A stretch of 64,000 nucleotides of DNA from Mycetocola saprophilus (GTDB lineage: Bacteria > Actinomycetota > Actinomycetes > Actinomycetales > Microbacteriaceae). The position numbers and the translations under genes are program-made. Position 1 is the stretch's first letter; the number at the start of each line of letters is the position of its first letter. The DNA lies in NCBI RefSeq assembly GCF_000718085.1, contig NZ_JOEC01000002.1, positions 806,001 through 870,000 on the forward strand, read 5' to 3'. This document shows, piece after piece, positions 50,757 to 59,649 of the stretch. The notes below the pieces were generated by a model. That model was not told the DNA's origin and searched no databases. It saw only the letters and a list, made by a program, of their open reading frames with translations.

Positions 50757-51998
50757 GTGACGAGATCCCCAGCTCCCGCCGCAACGCAGCAGCGAGCGAG
50801 CCTCCAAGCCGTCCTGGAATATGCCTGGGACGCCGACATCTTCACCGCGACCGACGCCGTGGAGGCCACCGGGCTGACCCGGTCGACCTCGATCGAGGTG
50901 ATCGAACTGCTGATCGAACGCGGGCTGCTGTGCGAGCTGGATAACGCCCGGGTGGCCGGGGAGTATCGCAAGGGGCGTCCCTCGCGAAGGTTCGCGTTCT
51001 ATGCCGACCGCAGCGTACTCATCGGGGTGGACGCCGGACGCTCCCACCTCACCGTGCGCGCGACCAATCTGCGCGGGGTTCTGCTTGCCCAGACCACTCG
51101 ACGCCTCGATCCGAGCCATGAGAGTGCCCCCGAGCGCCGGGCCGAGATCACCGCGGCCATCGCGGACACCCTGGTCGAGGCCCGGCGCGAGCGCGCCGAT
51201 ATTCTCTCGATCTGTGCCGGGGTTCCCGCGCCGGTGGATGCGCGGGGGCGCTCGCCGGAGCACCGCGAGGGATTCTGGCAGCGGATGAACCCCGACCTAC
51301 CCGAGCTGCTGGGGGAGTGGGCCCCCATCGTCCGGGTGGAAAACGATGCGTCCCTGGCTGCGCTCGCCGAAGGGGGCATCGGGCGGGCGCAGGGATGCGA
51401 GGACTACATCACCCTGCTGGCCGGAGACCGCCTGGGCTCGGGGGTTGTGCTCGCCGGGCGCCTGCTGCGCGGGGCGCACGGGGGTGTGGGCGAAACCGTG
51501 GCGTTTGACCACGTGCCCGAGGTGGGCGGTGCCTACGGTGTGGGCTCGCGCATTCTCGAGTGGGCCGAGGAGGGGTGGGACCGGCTGCCCGCCGATCACC
51601 CGCTGGTGCGCGCCGGACTCCCCGCGCTCAGTGCCCGGGCGGTGTTGGAACAGGCGGAGGCCGGAGATGCCTGGTCGCAGGCGATCGTGAACCGCGCCGG
51701 ACACTTGCTGGCCCGGGTCGCCGCGGTGCTGGGAAGCCTGTTCAATCCGGCGCTGATCATCGTCTCGGGGTCGATCGCCGACGTGATCGAACCGGTCCTG
51801 GTGATCGCCCGGGAATCCCTGGCCGATCAGCTGGATCTTCCCGCCCCGGAGCTCGCGGCCTCCGCCCTGGGCGCGGATGTGGTAGTGCTCGGGGCCGTGT
51901 CGGGGGCGCTGAGGTCTGCACGAGCCGGGGTGCTCGCGGTGGTGCCGGCGGCCGAGCGGATTTCCACCGCGGCGGTGGCCGCCGCGACTAATAGATAG
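50757..51998 (+). CDS. ROK-family transcriptional regulator
   Basis: The 413-residue protein has an N-terminal winged helix (about residues 10-70, with FTATDAVEATGLTRSTSIEVIELLIERG) and a C-terminal sugar-kinase-like ROK domain, with LIGVDAGRSHLTVRATNL, VENDASLAALAEGG and the ADRLGSGVVLAGRLLRGAHG-type glycine loop (LGSGVVLAGRLLRGAHG). The zinc-binding cysteine cluster of ROK kinases is absent, as expected for a regulator. It is divergent from the alpha-glucoside operon and should repress it until its sugar ligand appears. The GTG at 50757 has GAAAGG upstream. Confidence 0.9.
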   Translation: MTRSPAPAATQQRASLQAVLEYAWDADIFTATDAVEATGLTRSTSIEVIELLIERGLLCELDNARVAGEYRKGRPSRRFAFYADRSVLIGVDAGRSHLTVRATNLRGVLLAQTTRRLDPSHESAPERRAEITAAIADTLVEARRERADILSICAGVPAPVDARGRSPEHREGFWQRMNPDLPELLGEWAPIVRVENDASLAALAEGGIGRAQGCEDYITLLAGDRLGSGVVLAGRLLRGAHGGVGETVAFDHVPEVGGAYGVGSRILEWAEEGWDRLPADHPLVRAGLPALSARAVLEQAEAGDAWSQAIVNRAGHLLARVAAVLGSLFNPALIIVSGSIADVIEPVLVIARESLADQLDLPAPELAASALGADVVVLGAVSGALRSARAGVLAVVPAAERISTAAVAAATNR

Positions 51999-52118
51999 CA
52001 ATAGTTATGAAATAGCCTGGCCTGGCCACTAATCTGGTGATGCCCACCTCGGAATACCCACCGAGACCCATGACCGCTCCGCGCCTCGGTACGGAGTTGA
52101 GGCTGCTTCAGGAGTTTC

Positions 52119-55016
52119 GTGAAAAACCCGCTCGCGTTTGTGCTGTCGTTGACCCTGCTGTTTGGCGGGACCGTGGCCCTCGGTTCCCTGGCCGCACCGA
52201 GCGCCGAGGCGGTCCCGGCTGCGGCCGCCGCGGCCGCACCCACGCTCGTGGTCGACGCCCTGCCCGTGAGCTTCCCCTATGGGCAGACCCCGGACATCAC
52301 CGTGCGCCTCACCGGCGTTCCCGATGCCCTGGCGGATGCCGATTTCACCCTGGACGTGGACCTCTGGGGTAGCGGCGAGAGCGTACGAAAGTGGTCCACA
52401 CCGGTGCGTGGCGACCGGGCTCTGAGCCTGAACCTGCCCCCGAACCTGCCGTATAAGCCCTATCAGCTGCGCTGGCGTGTGATCAGCCCAAACGAGCAGA
52501 TCGTCGCGAACTTCACCCCGCCGAATCGCGACTTCCGGGTGGTCGGATCCACGATCGACCTCAAACTCACCGGGCTCGCGGCGAACCATCCGCTGGGCAC
52601 CCCGATCACCGGAACCGTGGAGACCGCGCGTGTCCCGGTGGGGGATCGCAGCATCTCCGTCTCCCTGCTCAAGACAACCGGTGGCGTGGGAAGTAGCGTC
52701 ACCAAGACGGTGGTTCCCGGCTCGAAGCGACAGATCGAGGTGACCGCCGCGCAGAAGATGTCCTTCTCGTTCGAGGACCTGGGCGAGCTGCCGGTGGGGC
52801 GCTATGACGTCTCGGTGCAGTTCCCGCAGACCGATGGGGTTCAGCCGGCCAGTACGCTGAATCCGACCCTGATCTATGCGCCGCCGATCTCGATCACCCC
52901 GATCCAGGTGCCGAGCTTTGTGTACGGCGCCGATGCGATGGCGAAGCTGCGGATCAACGGCGTCGAGGCGACCATGCGCATCGACGCGCTGAACGAGCGC
53001 GGTAACGTCTGGGGGACCACCTACCGCGATCCGGTCATGGACAATACCGAGTTCTTTGTGCCGATGCCCCCGAATCTGGAGCCGGGAAACTACACGCTGA
53101 GGCTCTCCTTCTTCGACTCGAAGCTGAAAAACGAGAGTCCGATTGCGCCGGTTCCATTTACCGTGGCAAAGATCCCCACCACGCTGACCCTGGGCGGCGG
53201 CCGTGACACGTTCGCGAGCGAGATCGCGACCCTGAGCGCCACGCTCGCCGGGGGCGAGGGCAACGTGTTCCTCGACATCACCGAGCCCGACGGCCGGGTG
53301 CGTACGGTGCCGGCGCAGAAGATCACGGATGGGGGAAGCGCGGTATACGGCTTTGAGGTGACCAAGCCCGGTGTTCATCGGGTGGTTGCGCGCTACGCCG
53401 GAGATCGCCTGCACACGGAGGCGCTGAGTGCCCCGCAGATTCTTAACGTGCTGCCGCGTCCGCTGGCGCTCTCGGTGGATCCGGCCTCCCAGAACCTGGA
53501 CCAGGCCAACGCGTTCCGCGTGCAGGTTCGCGATGTGCGCGATCCGGGGGCCGGGCCCGCCGGTCGCCTGAGCTATACGGTTACGCCGCCCACCGGGGTC
53601 CCCTACTCGGGCAGCATCTATGTGATTGCCGGGGGAGTGATGATTCCGCTGCCCGCGGGGGTCACCGGGGACTTCGGGGTCGAGCTGCTGATGCCCGAGG
53701 ACGGACGCAACGCCGCTGCCAGCCTCTCCACCACGGTTTCGGTCAGGCCGATTCCCGTGACGCTCGCCCCGCGGGTCGAGGGTGAGCTGCGCTACGGTGG
53801 TGGATCGGCGAGGGTCATCACGCGCGAAACCAGCCTGTTCCAGCGCGAGCACCGCACCCACACCCTGGAAATCGACGGCGTTGCCGGACCGACCTGGAAC
53901 CAGACCGATGCGGGTGGCACCGAGGTGTCCAGCGACATCGAGCTACCCGAAAATCTGAGCGTGGGCGAGCACACGCTGCGGGTCATCAGTGCCGCGGATG
54001 CGCGCTTCACCCGCTCGGTCAGCGAGCCGCTGACCCTGACCGTGCACCCGGGGATCGCGCTGCCCCGCGCGGTGTTTGAGCCATCCGGCGAGCTGGATTC
54101 GGTGGGATCCCTGCGCGTGGATGTGGGACTCGACGGTGAGGCCACGGAGCCGGTTGAGGGATCGATCGAGGTGCGGGTGGGGGCGCCGAAGGCGGAGGAA
54201 CCGGGCACACCGGCCCCGTCCGCCGGGGACAAGGCTGCCACCGCCGAGTCGGCGGGCGGCGCGGCCGATTCCTCCGCGGACCGAGACCCGTTTGTGCTGA
54301 CCGGCACCCTGGAAAACGGGCGTTTGACGGTAGACCTGCCGGCGGACCTTCCCGAGGGTATCCTGCCCGTCTCGGTGCGGTATCTCGGATCCGAAAACGT
54401 CGCCCCTGCACACACCGAGTTCTCGCTGCTGAGCTTTGCCGACCCCGGCCAGCCGGTGCCCGAGGACACCGGGATCACCGTGGGAATCGGGGCTCCGCGC
54501 CTGCACCCGGGGGATCGTCAGACGCTTCGGTTGAGCGGCCTGCCCGCGAACTCGGCCGCCGCCGCGGTGCTGTTCAGCGACGCCCGCAAGCTGGGAACCG
54601 TGCACGTAGATGAGGACGGCATCGGCACCCTGACCTTCCCCATCCCCGCCGATCTGTCCCTGGGTACCCACCGGGTGGAGGTGCGCACCGAGGTGGGCAT
54701 CTTCGCCGCCGCGTTCGCGGTGGAGGCCCCGGTGATCATCGAGCCGACACCCGAACCGACACCCTCGCCCGAGCCGAGTCTCGCCCCTGGCACCTCGCCC
54801 GAGCCGAGTCTCGCCCCTGGCACCTCGCCCGCTCAGCCGGGTGACCCGACGACGTCGCCCCTTTCGGGTGCCGCCCCCGACTGGGCCGCGCTCCCGGGGA
54901 CCGGAACCTCACCCGGACTTGCCGCGCTGCTGGGGCTTGCCCTGGTGGGGGCGGGACTCGTGGTTGGCACCCTCCTACGTCGGCGCCGTCATGGGCCTAC
55001 TAACATGGGGGCATGA
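52119..55016 (+). CDS. cell-wall-anchored Ig-like repeat surface protein (LPGTG)
   Basis: The 965-residue protein has a signal peptide cut near residue 31, then about eight Ig-like (Big_3_5-type) domains, a Pro/Ser/Thr-rich stretch with two exact PEPSLAPGTS repeats near residue 895, and a sorting signal: LPGTG (925-929), a hydrophobic segment and the basic end RRRRHG. A sortase should fix it to the wall. The repeats with YTVTPPTGVPYSGS and similar strands suggest adhesion or spacing roles. The GTG at 52119 follows CAGGAG. The AraC gene overlaps its last codons. No sortase gene is in the window. Confidence 0.88.
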   Translation: MKNPLAFVLSLTLLFGGTVALGSLAAPSAEAVPAAAAAAAPTLVVDALPVSFPYGQTPDITVRLTGVPDALADADFTLDVDLWGSGESVRKWSTPVRGDRALSLNLPPNLPYKPYQLRWRVISPNEQIVANFTPPNRDFRVVGSTIDLKLTGLAANHPLGTPITGTVETARVPVGDRSISVSLLKTTGGVGSSVTKTVVPGSKRQIEVTAAQKMSFSFEDLGELPVGRYDVSVQFPQTDGVQPASTLNPTLIYAPPISITPIQVPSFVYGADAMAKLRINGVEATMRIDALNERGNVWGTTYRDPVMDNTEFFVPMPPNLEPGNYTLRLSFFDSKLKNESPIAPVPFTVAKIPTTLTLGGGRDTFASEIATLSATLAGGEGNVFLDITEPDGRVRTVPAQKITDGGSAVYGFEVTKPGVHRVVARYAGDRLHTEALSAPQILNVLPRPLALSVDPASQNLDQANAFRVQVRDVRDPGAGPAGRLSYTVTPPTGVPYSGSIYVIAGGVMIPLPAGVTGDFGVELLMPEDGRNAAASLSTTVSVRPIPVTLAPRVEGELRYGGGSARVITRETSLFQREHRTHTLEIDGVAGPTWNQTDAGGTEVSSDIELPENLSVGEHTLRVISAADARFTRSVSEPLTLTVHPGIALPRAVFEPSGELDSVGSLRVDVGLDGEATEPVEGSIEVRVGAPKAEEPGTPAPSAGDKAATAESAGGAADSSADRDPFVLTGTLENGRLTVDLPADLPEGILPVSVRYLGSENVAPAHTEFSLLSFADPGQPVPEDTGITVGIGAPRLHPGDRQTLRLSGLPANSAAAAVLFSDARKLGTVHVDEDGIGTLTFPIPADLSLGTHRVEVRTEVGIFAAAFAVEAPVIIEPTPEPTPSPEPSLAPGTSPEPSLAPGTSPAQPGDPTTSPLSGAAPDWAALPGTGTSPGLAALLGLALVGAGLVVGTLLRRRRHGPTNMGA

Positions 55017-55861
55017 CGACGCGCGCGAACCCCGGATCGGCCCGTTCGCCCCGGCGATCTCGCGACGCAGTGGTTCGGCCCACGCCCCCACAGGCCCGGC
55101 CCGAGGAGATCGACTTTAGTATTGCCGGGCAGGCGGAGGTCACGCCGTATCCCATCGAGTGGGAACCGCACACCCATCCGATCCACGAGTTGCTGTGGGT
55201 GCGCTCGGGGGTGATGACCACCGGGATCGGACGGGAACGCTATACGCTGCCCCGCAACATTGGGATCTGGATTCCCGCGGGGATCGAGCACCACGGACGG
55301 GTTAGCGGGGGAGCGGAGTTCCAGGCGAGCTTCTTCAACCCGGAAACCAGCACGTTCAACCCGCGGGTTCCGGTGTGTGTGGAGATCACCCCACTGCTGC
55401 ACGAACTTCTGATGCACCTGTCGCAGGAGGGCCTCGGGTCGGCGCAGCGCGAGCGTGCCGAGGGGTTGGTATTTGACCTGCTCGCGCCCACCGCGATCCC
55501 GCTGAACCTGCCGATGCCCGAGGATGAGCGTCTGCGCCCGATCGCCGAGGCTCTGCTTGCCGATCCCGCCGATCCGCGCAGCATCGAGGACTGGGCGCGC
55601 TCCCTGGGATGCAGCGCCCGCACCCTCGCCCGGGCGTTCGAATCCGAGCTGGATCAGACCTTCGGATCCTGGCGTCAGCATGCCCGGGTCCACGCGGCGC
55701 TCGGCCCGCTGAGTGACGGGGTCAGTGTGGCCGATGCGGCGGCGAGTGTGGGCTATCACAACGCCAGCTCGTTTATCGCGGTCTTTGATCGGATCATGGG
55801 CACCACGCCGGGTCGCTACCGCGGTGTCCGGCCCGCCCGGAACGGAATCGCGAATGAGTAA
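55013..55861 (+). CDS. AraC-family transcriptional regulator
   Basis: The 282-residue protein has a cupin-like N-terminal domain (WEPHTHPIHELLWVRSGVMTTG-type; HTHPIHE near residue 52) and two C-terminal helix-turn-helix motifs, RSIEDWARSLGCSARTLARAFESEL and VADAAASVGYHNASSFIAVF. The cupin histidines suggest a sugar, amine or metal ligand. The ATG at 55013 overlaps the stop of the surface-protein gene (ATGA), and TAACAT (55001-55006) lies six bases before it, so both coupling and a separate leaderless promoter are possible. The next small gene overlaps its end by 8 bases. Confidence 0.9.
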   Translation: MTTRANPGSARSPRRSRDAVVRPTPPQARPEEIDFSIAGQAEVTPYPIEWEPHTHPIHELLWVRSGVMTTGIGRERYTLPRNIGIWIPAGIEHHGRVSGGAEFQASFFNPETSTFNPRVPVCVEITPLLHELLMHLSQEGLGSAQRERAEGLVFDLLAPTAIPLNLPMPEDERLRPIAEALLADPADPRSIEDWARSLGCSARTLARAFESELDQTFGSWRQHARVHAALGPLSDGVSVADAAASVGYHNASSFIAVFDRIMGTTPGRYRGVRPARNGIANE

Positions 55862-56222
55862 CCGCAACACCCTGATCATCGACGGTGACCTGCTGCGTGT
55901 GCGGCCCCGCGGCCTGGATCGTTTCTGGTGCTTCCGCCGCGAACTCGCGGTCCCGCTGGCCTCGATCCGCGAGGTGCGGGTGCTGCCCAAAAAGGGCGTG
56001 GCGCGCGGGCTGCGCACGCTCGGCGCGGATCTCGGATTTAAGATTTCAGGGACCTACTATGCCGAGGGATCCGTGAACTTCTGGAACTATCGCGCCGGAG
56101 GTCCGCTGCTGGCGATCACCCTGTCGCCCGCGCAGGAGGGGTTCACCCATCTGTTTCTGTCGGTGGGGGATCCGGAAGAGCTGCGCGAGCGGATCGAGAA
56201 AACCCGCGCAGCCCGCACATAG
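55854..56222 (+). CDS. small protein of unknown function (possible PH-like fold)
   Basis: The 122-residue protein consists of short strands and a C-terminal helix (EELRERIEKTRAAR), a plan like bacterial PH-domain proteins. Motifs seen are LIIDGDLLRVRPRG and REVRVLPKKGVARGLR. No signal peptide or membrane segment is present. The ATG at 55854 overlaps the AraC stop by 8 bases, so it is translated from the same mRNA. The product may work with the AraC regulator, but no function can be named. A copy frame upstream of 55854 belongs to the AraC overlap. Confidence 0.7.
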   Translation: MSNRNTLIIDGDLLRVRPRGLDRFWCFRRELAVPLASIREVRVLPKKGVARGLRTLGADLGFKISGTYYAEGSVNFWNYRAGGPLLAITLSPAQEGFTHLFLSVGDPEELRERIEKTRAART

Positions 56223-56233
56223 GCAGCGGATAA

Positions 56234-56455
<222 letters not shown>

Positions 56456-56474
56456 GAATTGACCGCCTATAGCC

Positions 56475-56502
56475 TTGAAGTTAGGTAAGGCTGGGCTGAA
56501 TT
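56475..56502 (+). promoter_or_regulatory. promoter with overlapping IdeR/DtxR-type iron box for the siderophore operon
   Basis: TTGAAG (56475-56480) and TGAATT (56497-56502) form a -35/-10 pair with a 16-base spacer, 35 bases before the FecCD start. TTAGGTAAGGCTGGGCTGA (56481-56499) fits the DtxR/IdeR consensus TTAGGTTAGGCTAACCTAA at 14 of 19 places and covers the spacer and -10. Iron-loaded IdeR/DtxR would block this promoter. The same site could act on the divergent small gene. Confidence 0.65.
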
Positions 56503-56536
56503 CGCGCTCGGTCATCGAAAGACAAGAGACCCCCGC

Positions 56537-57583
56537 ATGAGCGCACTTCCGGTGCCCCGTGCCGCGAAAAGCGCGCACGGCACACTCAGATCGGCACGCT
56601 CGCGTACCCTCATCCTGATTCTCGGAATCATCATCCTGGTGCTGCTGGCGGCGCTGAGCCTGTTCGTTGGCTCGGGGCGGCTCAGCGTCGCGCAAACCTG
56701 GGCGGCGCTCACCGGGGGACAGGTGGACGCGACCGGGATCATCGTGCGCGACTATCGCGTTCCGCGCACCATCCTGGCACTGATCGTCGGGGCCGGGCTC
56801 GGAGCCAGCGGCGCGCTGATCCAGGCGATCACCCGCAATCCGCTCGCCGACCCCGGCATCCTCGGGGTCAACGCCGGCTCCTACCTGTGCGTGGTCATCG
56901 GTGCCGCGTTCTTCGGCGCGGGCGGCACGCTCGGCCAGGTGTGGTGGGCGCTCGGCGGGGCGCTGGTCACCAGCGTCGCGGTGTATCTGATCGGGACAGC
57001 CGGACGCCACGGTGCCAGCCCGGTCCAACTCGTTCTCACCGGTGTTGCGCTCGGGGCGATCTTCACCGGCATCAGCTCGGCGATCACCCTGCTCACGCCC
57101 GAGGCCTTCGACAAGCTGCGCTTCTGGGCCGCCGGATCCCTGCAGGGACGCCAGATGGACACCGTGATCGCCGTCGCACCCTTCCTTGTTCTGGGACTTC
57201 TGATCGCGCTCACCCTGTCTTCCTCGCTCAACGCGCTCGCCCTCGGCGACGAGGTTGCCCGCTCGCTGGGAACCCGGGTCGCGCTGCTGCGCGCCGTCTC
57301 GATCATCGTGATCACCGTGCTCTGCGGGGCCTCCACTGCCGCCGTCGGACCGATCGGCTTCCTCGGACTGATGGCCCCCCACGCGGTGCGCTCCCTGGTG
57401 GGACCGGATCAGCGCTGGGTCATTCCGCTGAGCATGATCGGCGCGCCCATCATCTTCCTCGCCGCCGACATGATCGGCCGTGTGCTGGTGCAGTCGGAGC
57501 TGCCGGTGGGGATCGTCACGGCGTTCCTCGGAGCCCCGATCCTGATCTGGCTCGTGCGCCGAAAGGAGGCGAAAGGACTGTGA
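56537..57583 (+). CDS. iron-siderophore ABC transporter permease (FecCD-type)
   Basis: The 348-residue protein has about nine or ten membrane segments and the FecCD marks: DYRVPRTILALIVGAGLGASGALIQAITRNPLADPGILGVNAG in the first half (seen as RVPRTILALIVGAG and NPLADPGILGVNAG) and GPIGFLGLMAPHAVRSLVGPD near the ATPase contact. It should import an iron-siderophore complex with the second permease. It is the first gene of the operon, behind the iron box. Its last 17 codons are repeated after the stop (57629-57680). The next gene's coupling site is therefore displaced. Confidence 0.93.
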   Translation: MSALPVPRAAKSAHGTLRSARSRTLILILGIIILVLLAALSLFVGSGRLSVAQTWAALTGGQVDATGIIVRDYRVPRTILALIVGAGLGASGALIQAITRNPLADPGILGVNAGSYLCVVIGAAFFGAGGTLGQVWWALGGALVTSVAVYLIGTAGRHGASPVQLVLTGVALGAIFTGISSAITLLTPEAFDKLRFWAAGSLQGRQMDTVIAVAPFLVLGLLIALTLSSSLNALALGDEVARSLGTRVALLRAVSIIVITVLCGASTAAVGPIGFLGLMAPHAVRSLVGPDQRWVIPLSMIGAPIIFLAADMIGRVLVQSELPVGIVTAFLGAPILIWLVRRKEAKGL

Positions 57584-57680
57584 ATCCGGCACCGATCGTC
57601 ACGGCACTGTGTTTGTCACACCCCGGCACCCCGATCCTGATCTGGCTCGTGCGCCGAAAGGAGGCGAAGGGACTGTGAAT
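57534..57680 (+). repeat. 52-base direct repeat of the FecCD gene end, 95 bases apart
   Basis: Copies at 57534-57585 and 57629-57680 differ by one base. Each holds the codons for PILIWLVRRKEAKGL, the stop, and the ribosome site AAAGGAGG of the next gene. GATCGTCACGGC also lies before both copies, so the duplicated block was larger. Confidence 0.93.
57580..57678 (+). pseudogene. 32-residue remnant of a duplicated FecCD C-terminus
   Basis: The GTG at 57580 overlaps the stop of the first permease gene and opens a frame that reads APIVTALCLSHPGTPILIWLVRRKEAKGL: the end of the first permease with a changed start. It ends 3 bases into the second permease start and keeps coupling between the genes. 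It is most likely a scar of a tandem duplication. Confidence 0.7.
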
Positions 57681-58724
57681 ACCCCCACTCTGCGCGCCTC
57701 GGGCGAGCGCGTTGTCCGCGTGCGCGGTCTGAGCCTGCGCATCCACCGTCGTTCGTTCTGGGTCGGCCTCGCCTGCCTGATCGTCGCCCTCGGCGCGGCC
57801 GGCTATTCGCTCACCATCGGCGATCTGCCGCTGTCCCTGGGCGACGTCTGGGCGGCGCTCACCGGCCATGCCGATCCGGGAACCACCCGGATCGTCCTGG
57901 ACTGGCGACTCCCGCGCGTGCTGATGGCACTCTTCGGCGGAATCGCCCTGGCGATGAGCGGCGCGGTGTTCCAAACCCTTACCGGCAACCCGCTCGGCAG
58001 CCCCGACATCATCGGCTTCAACACCGGGGCGTATACCGGCGCGCTGCTCTCGATGCTTGTGATCGGCGGCGGATCCACCGGGACCACGGTGGGCGCGCTG
58101 ATCGGTGGCACCGCAACCGGCGCGCTGGTGTACCTGCTGGCGCTGCGCCACGGCCTGCACGGCTACCGACTGATCGTGATCGGCATCGGGGTCAGCGCGA
58201 TGCTCGGGGCGATCAACTCCTATCTGATGATCACGGTCAAACTCGAGGCCGCGATCACCGCCCAGGTGTGGGGTGCGGGCTCTCTCAACACGATCCGCTG
58301 GATCGATCTGACCCCCACCATCCTGATCACCCTGATCTGCCTCCCGCCGCTGCTCGCGCTCTGGCGTCAGGCAGGAATGCTGGGCCTCGGCGTGGAGACG
58401 GCCTCGGGACGCGGCGTGAACGTCAAACTCCTCCGGGTTGCGCTGCTCGTGCTCGGCGTGGTGTTGACCGCCGCCGTCACCGCGGTGGCCGGACCGATCG
58501 CGTTTGTCGCGCTGGTCGCCCCACAGATCGCGCTCCGCCTCTGCCGCGGCCCCGGAATCCCGCTGCTGCCCACCGCGTTCCTCGGGGCCGCCCTCCTCGT
58601 GATCAGCGATCTGGTCGCCCGTACCCTGCTCGCCCCGGTCCAGCTCCCGGTCGGCGTGGTCACCGTGGTACTCGGCGGCGGATACCTCGTCTGGATGCTG
58701 ATCTCCCGTCTGCGAAAGGCCTAA
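57675..58724 (+). CDS. iron-siderophore ABC transporter permease (FecCD-type)
   Basis: The 349-residue protein has the FecCD pattern: DWRLPRVLMALFGGIALAMSGAVFQTLTGNPLGSPDIIGFN in the first half (RLPRVLMALFGG, NPLGSPDIIGFN) and VAGPIAFVALVAPQIALRL near the ATPase contact. It has about nine membrane segments and a basic N-terminus (SLRIHRRSF). The start is the GTG at 57675, overlapping the stop of the remnant frame (GTGA), with AAAGGAGG upstream in the second repeat copy. The ATPase gene follows 3 bases after its stop. Confidence 0.93.
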   Translation: MNTPTLRASGERVVRVRGLSLRIHRRSFWVGLACLIVALGAAGYSLTIGDLPLSLGDVWAALTGHADPGTTRIVLDWRLPRVLMALFGGIALAMSGAVFQTLTGNPLGSPDIIGFNTGAYTGALLSMLVIGGGSTGTTVGALIGGTATGALVYLLALRHGLHGYRLIVIGIGVSAMLGAINSYLMITVKLEAAITAQVWGAGSLNTIRWIDLTPTILITLICLPPLLALWRQAGMLGLGVETASGRGVNVKLLRVALLVLGVVLTAAVTAVAGPIAFVALVAPQIALRLCRGPGIPLLPTAFLGAALLVISDLVARTLLAPVQLPVGVVTVVLGGGYLVWMLISRLRKA

Positions 58725-58727
58725 CCC

Positions 58728-59582
58728 ATGGCACCCGAATCCACTCTCGAAGCCGTTGCCCTGCGGGTTGGCTATGGCCAGAACCCGATCCTGCCCGAGC
58801 TCAGCGTCACCATTCCGCCGGGATCGTTCACGGTGATCGTGGGACCCAACGCGTGTGGCAAGTCCACGCTGCTGAAGTCTCTCGCCCGGATCCTCCCGGT
58901 CGAGTCCGGCCGGGTGCTGCTGGACGGCGCGGACATCAAGGCACTGCGGACCAAGGAGCTGGCGCGCCGGGTGGGACTGCTGCCGCAGTCCTCGGTGGCC
59001 CCCGAGGCGATCACCGTGATCGACCTGGTGTCACGGGGGCGGCATCCGCACCAGGGTGTGTTCAGACAGTGGTCCGCCGAGGACGAGGCGAAGGTTGCCC
59101 GCGCGCTGGAGGACACCGGACTGACCGACCTAGCCTCGGCCACCGTGGACCGGCTTTCCGGCGGGCAGCGCCAGCGCGTGTGGATCGCGATGGTCCTCGC
59201 CCAGGACACCCCGATTGTGTTGCTGGATGAGCCCACGACCTTCCTCGACCTGGCCCACCAGATCGAGGTCCTGGAGCTGTGCGCCCGGCTGCACCGCGAC
59301 GGCCGCACCCTGGTCGCCGTGCTGCACGACCTCAACCAGGCCGCCCGCTATGCGACGCATCTGATCGCACTACACGAGGGCCAGATCGTCGCCGAGGGTG
59401 CCCCGGCCGTGGTGCTGACCGAGGACACCGTCGAGCGGGTCTTCGGGGTGCGTGCCCGGATCATCCCCGATCCCGAAACCGGAACCCCGCTGATCGTGCC
59501 GCGGGCGCACGGGGCGGTCGCCGCCTCCGCCGGAACCGGAACCATCACCGGCACCTCCGTTCCCGAACCCGAACACATCTGA
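58728..59582 (+). CDS. iron-siderophore ABC transporter ATP-binding protein (FecE-type)
   Basis: The 284-residue protein has Walker A GPNACGKST, Q-loop LLPQSSVAPEAITV, signature LSGGQRQRVWIAMVL and Walker B IVLLDEPTTFLD. It should power uptake through the two FecCD permeases. The start ATG lies 3 bases after the second permease. The C-terminus is a loose Thr/Gly/Ala-rich tail. The binding-protein gene follows after 67 bases. Confidence 0.94.
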   Translation: MAPESTLEAVALRVGYGQNPILPELSVTIPPGSFTVIVGPNACGKSTLLKSLARILPVESGRVLLDGADIKALRTKELARRVGLLPQSSVAPEAITVIDLVSRGRHPHQGVFRQWSAEDEAKVARALEDTGLTDLASATVDRLSGGQRQRVWIAMVLAQDTPIVLLDEPTTFLDLAHQIEVLELCARLHRDGRTLVAVLHDLNQAARYATHLIALHEGQIVAEGAPAVVLTEDTVERVFGVRARIIPDPETGTPLIVPRAHGAVAASAGTGTITGTSVPEPEHI

Positions 59583-59649
59583 TCCGCGCCCAATCCGCGC
59601 TCACCCCTAGCCTTTCCCGTCCGAACCATTCCCGAGAGAAAGAGGAATC

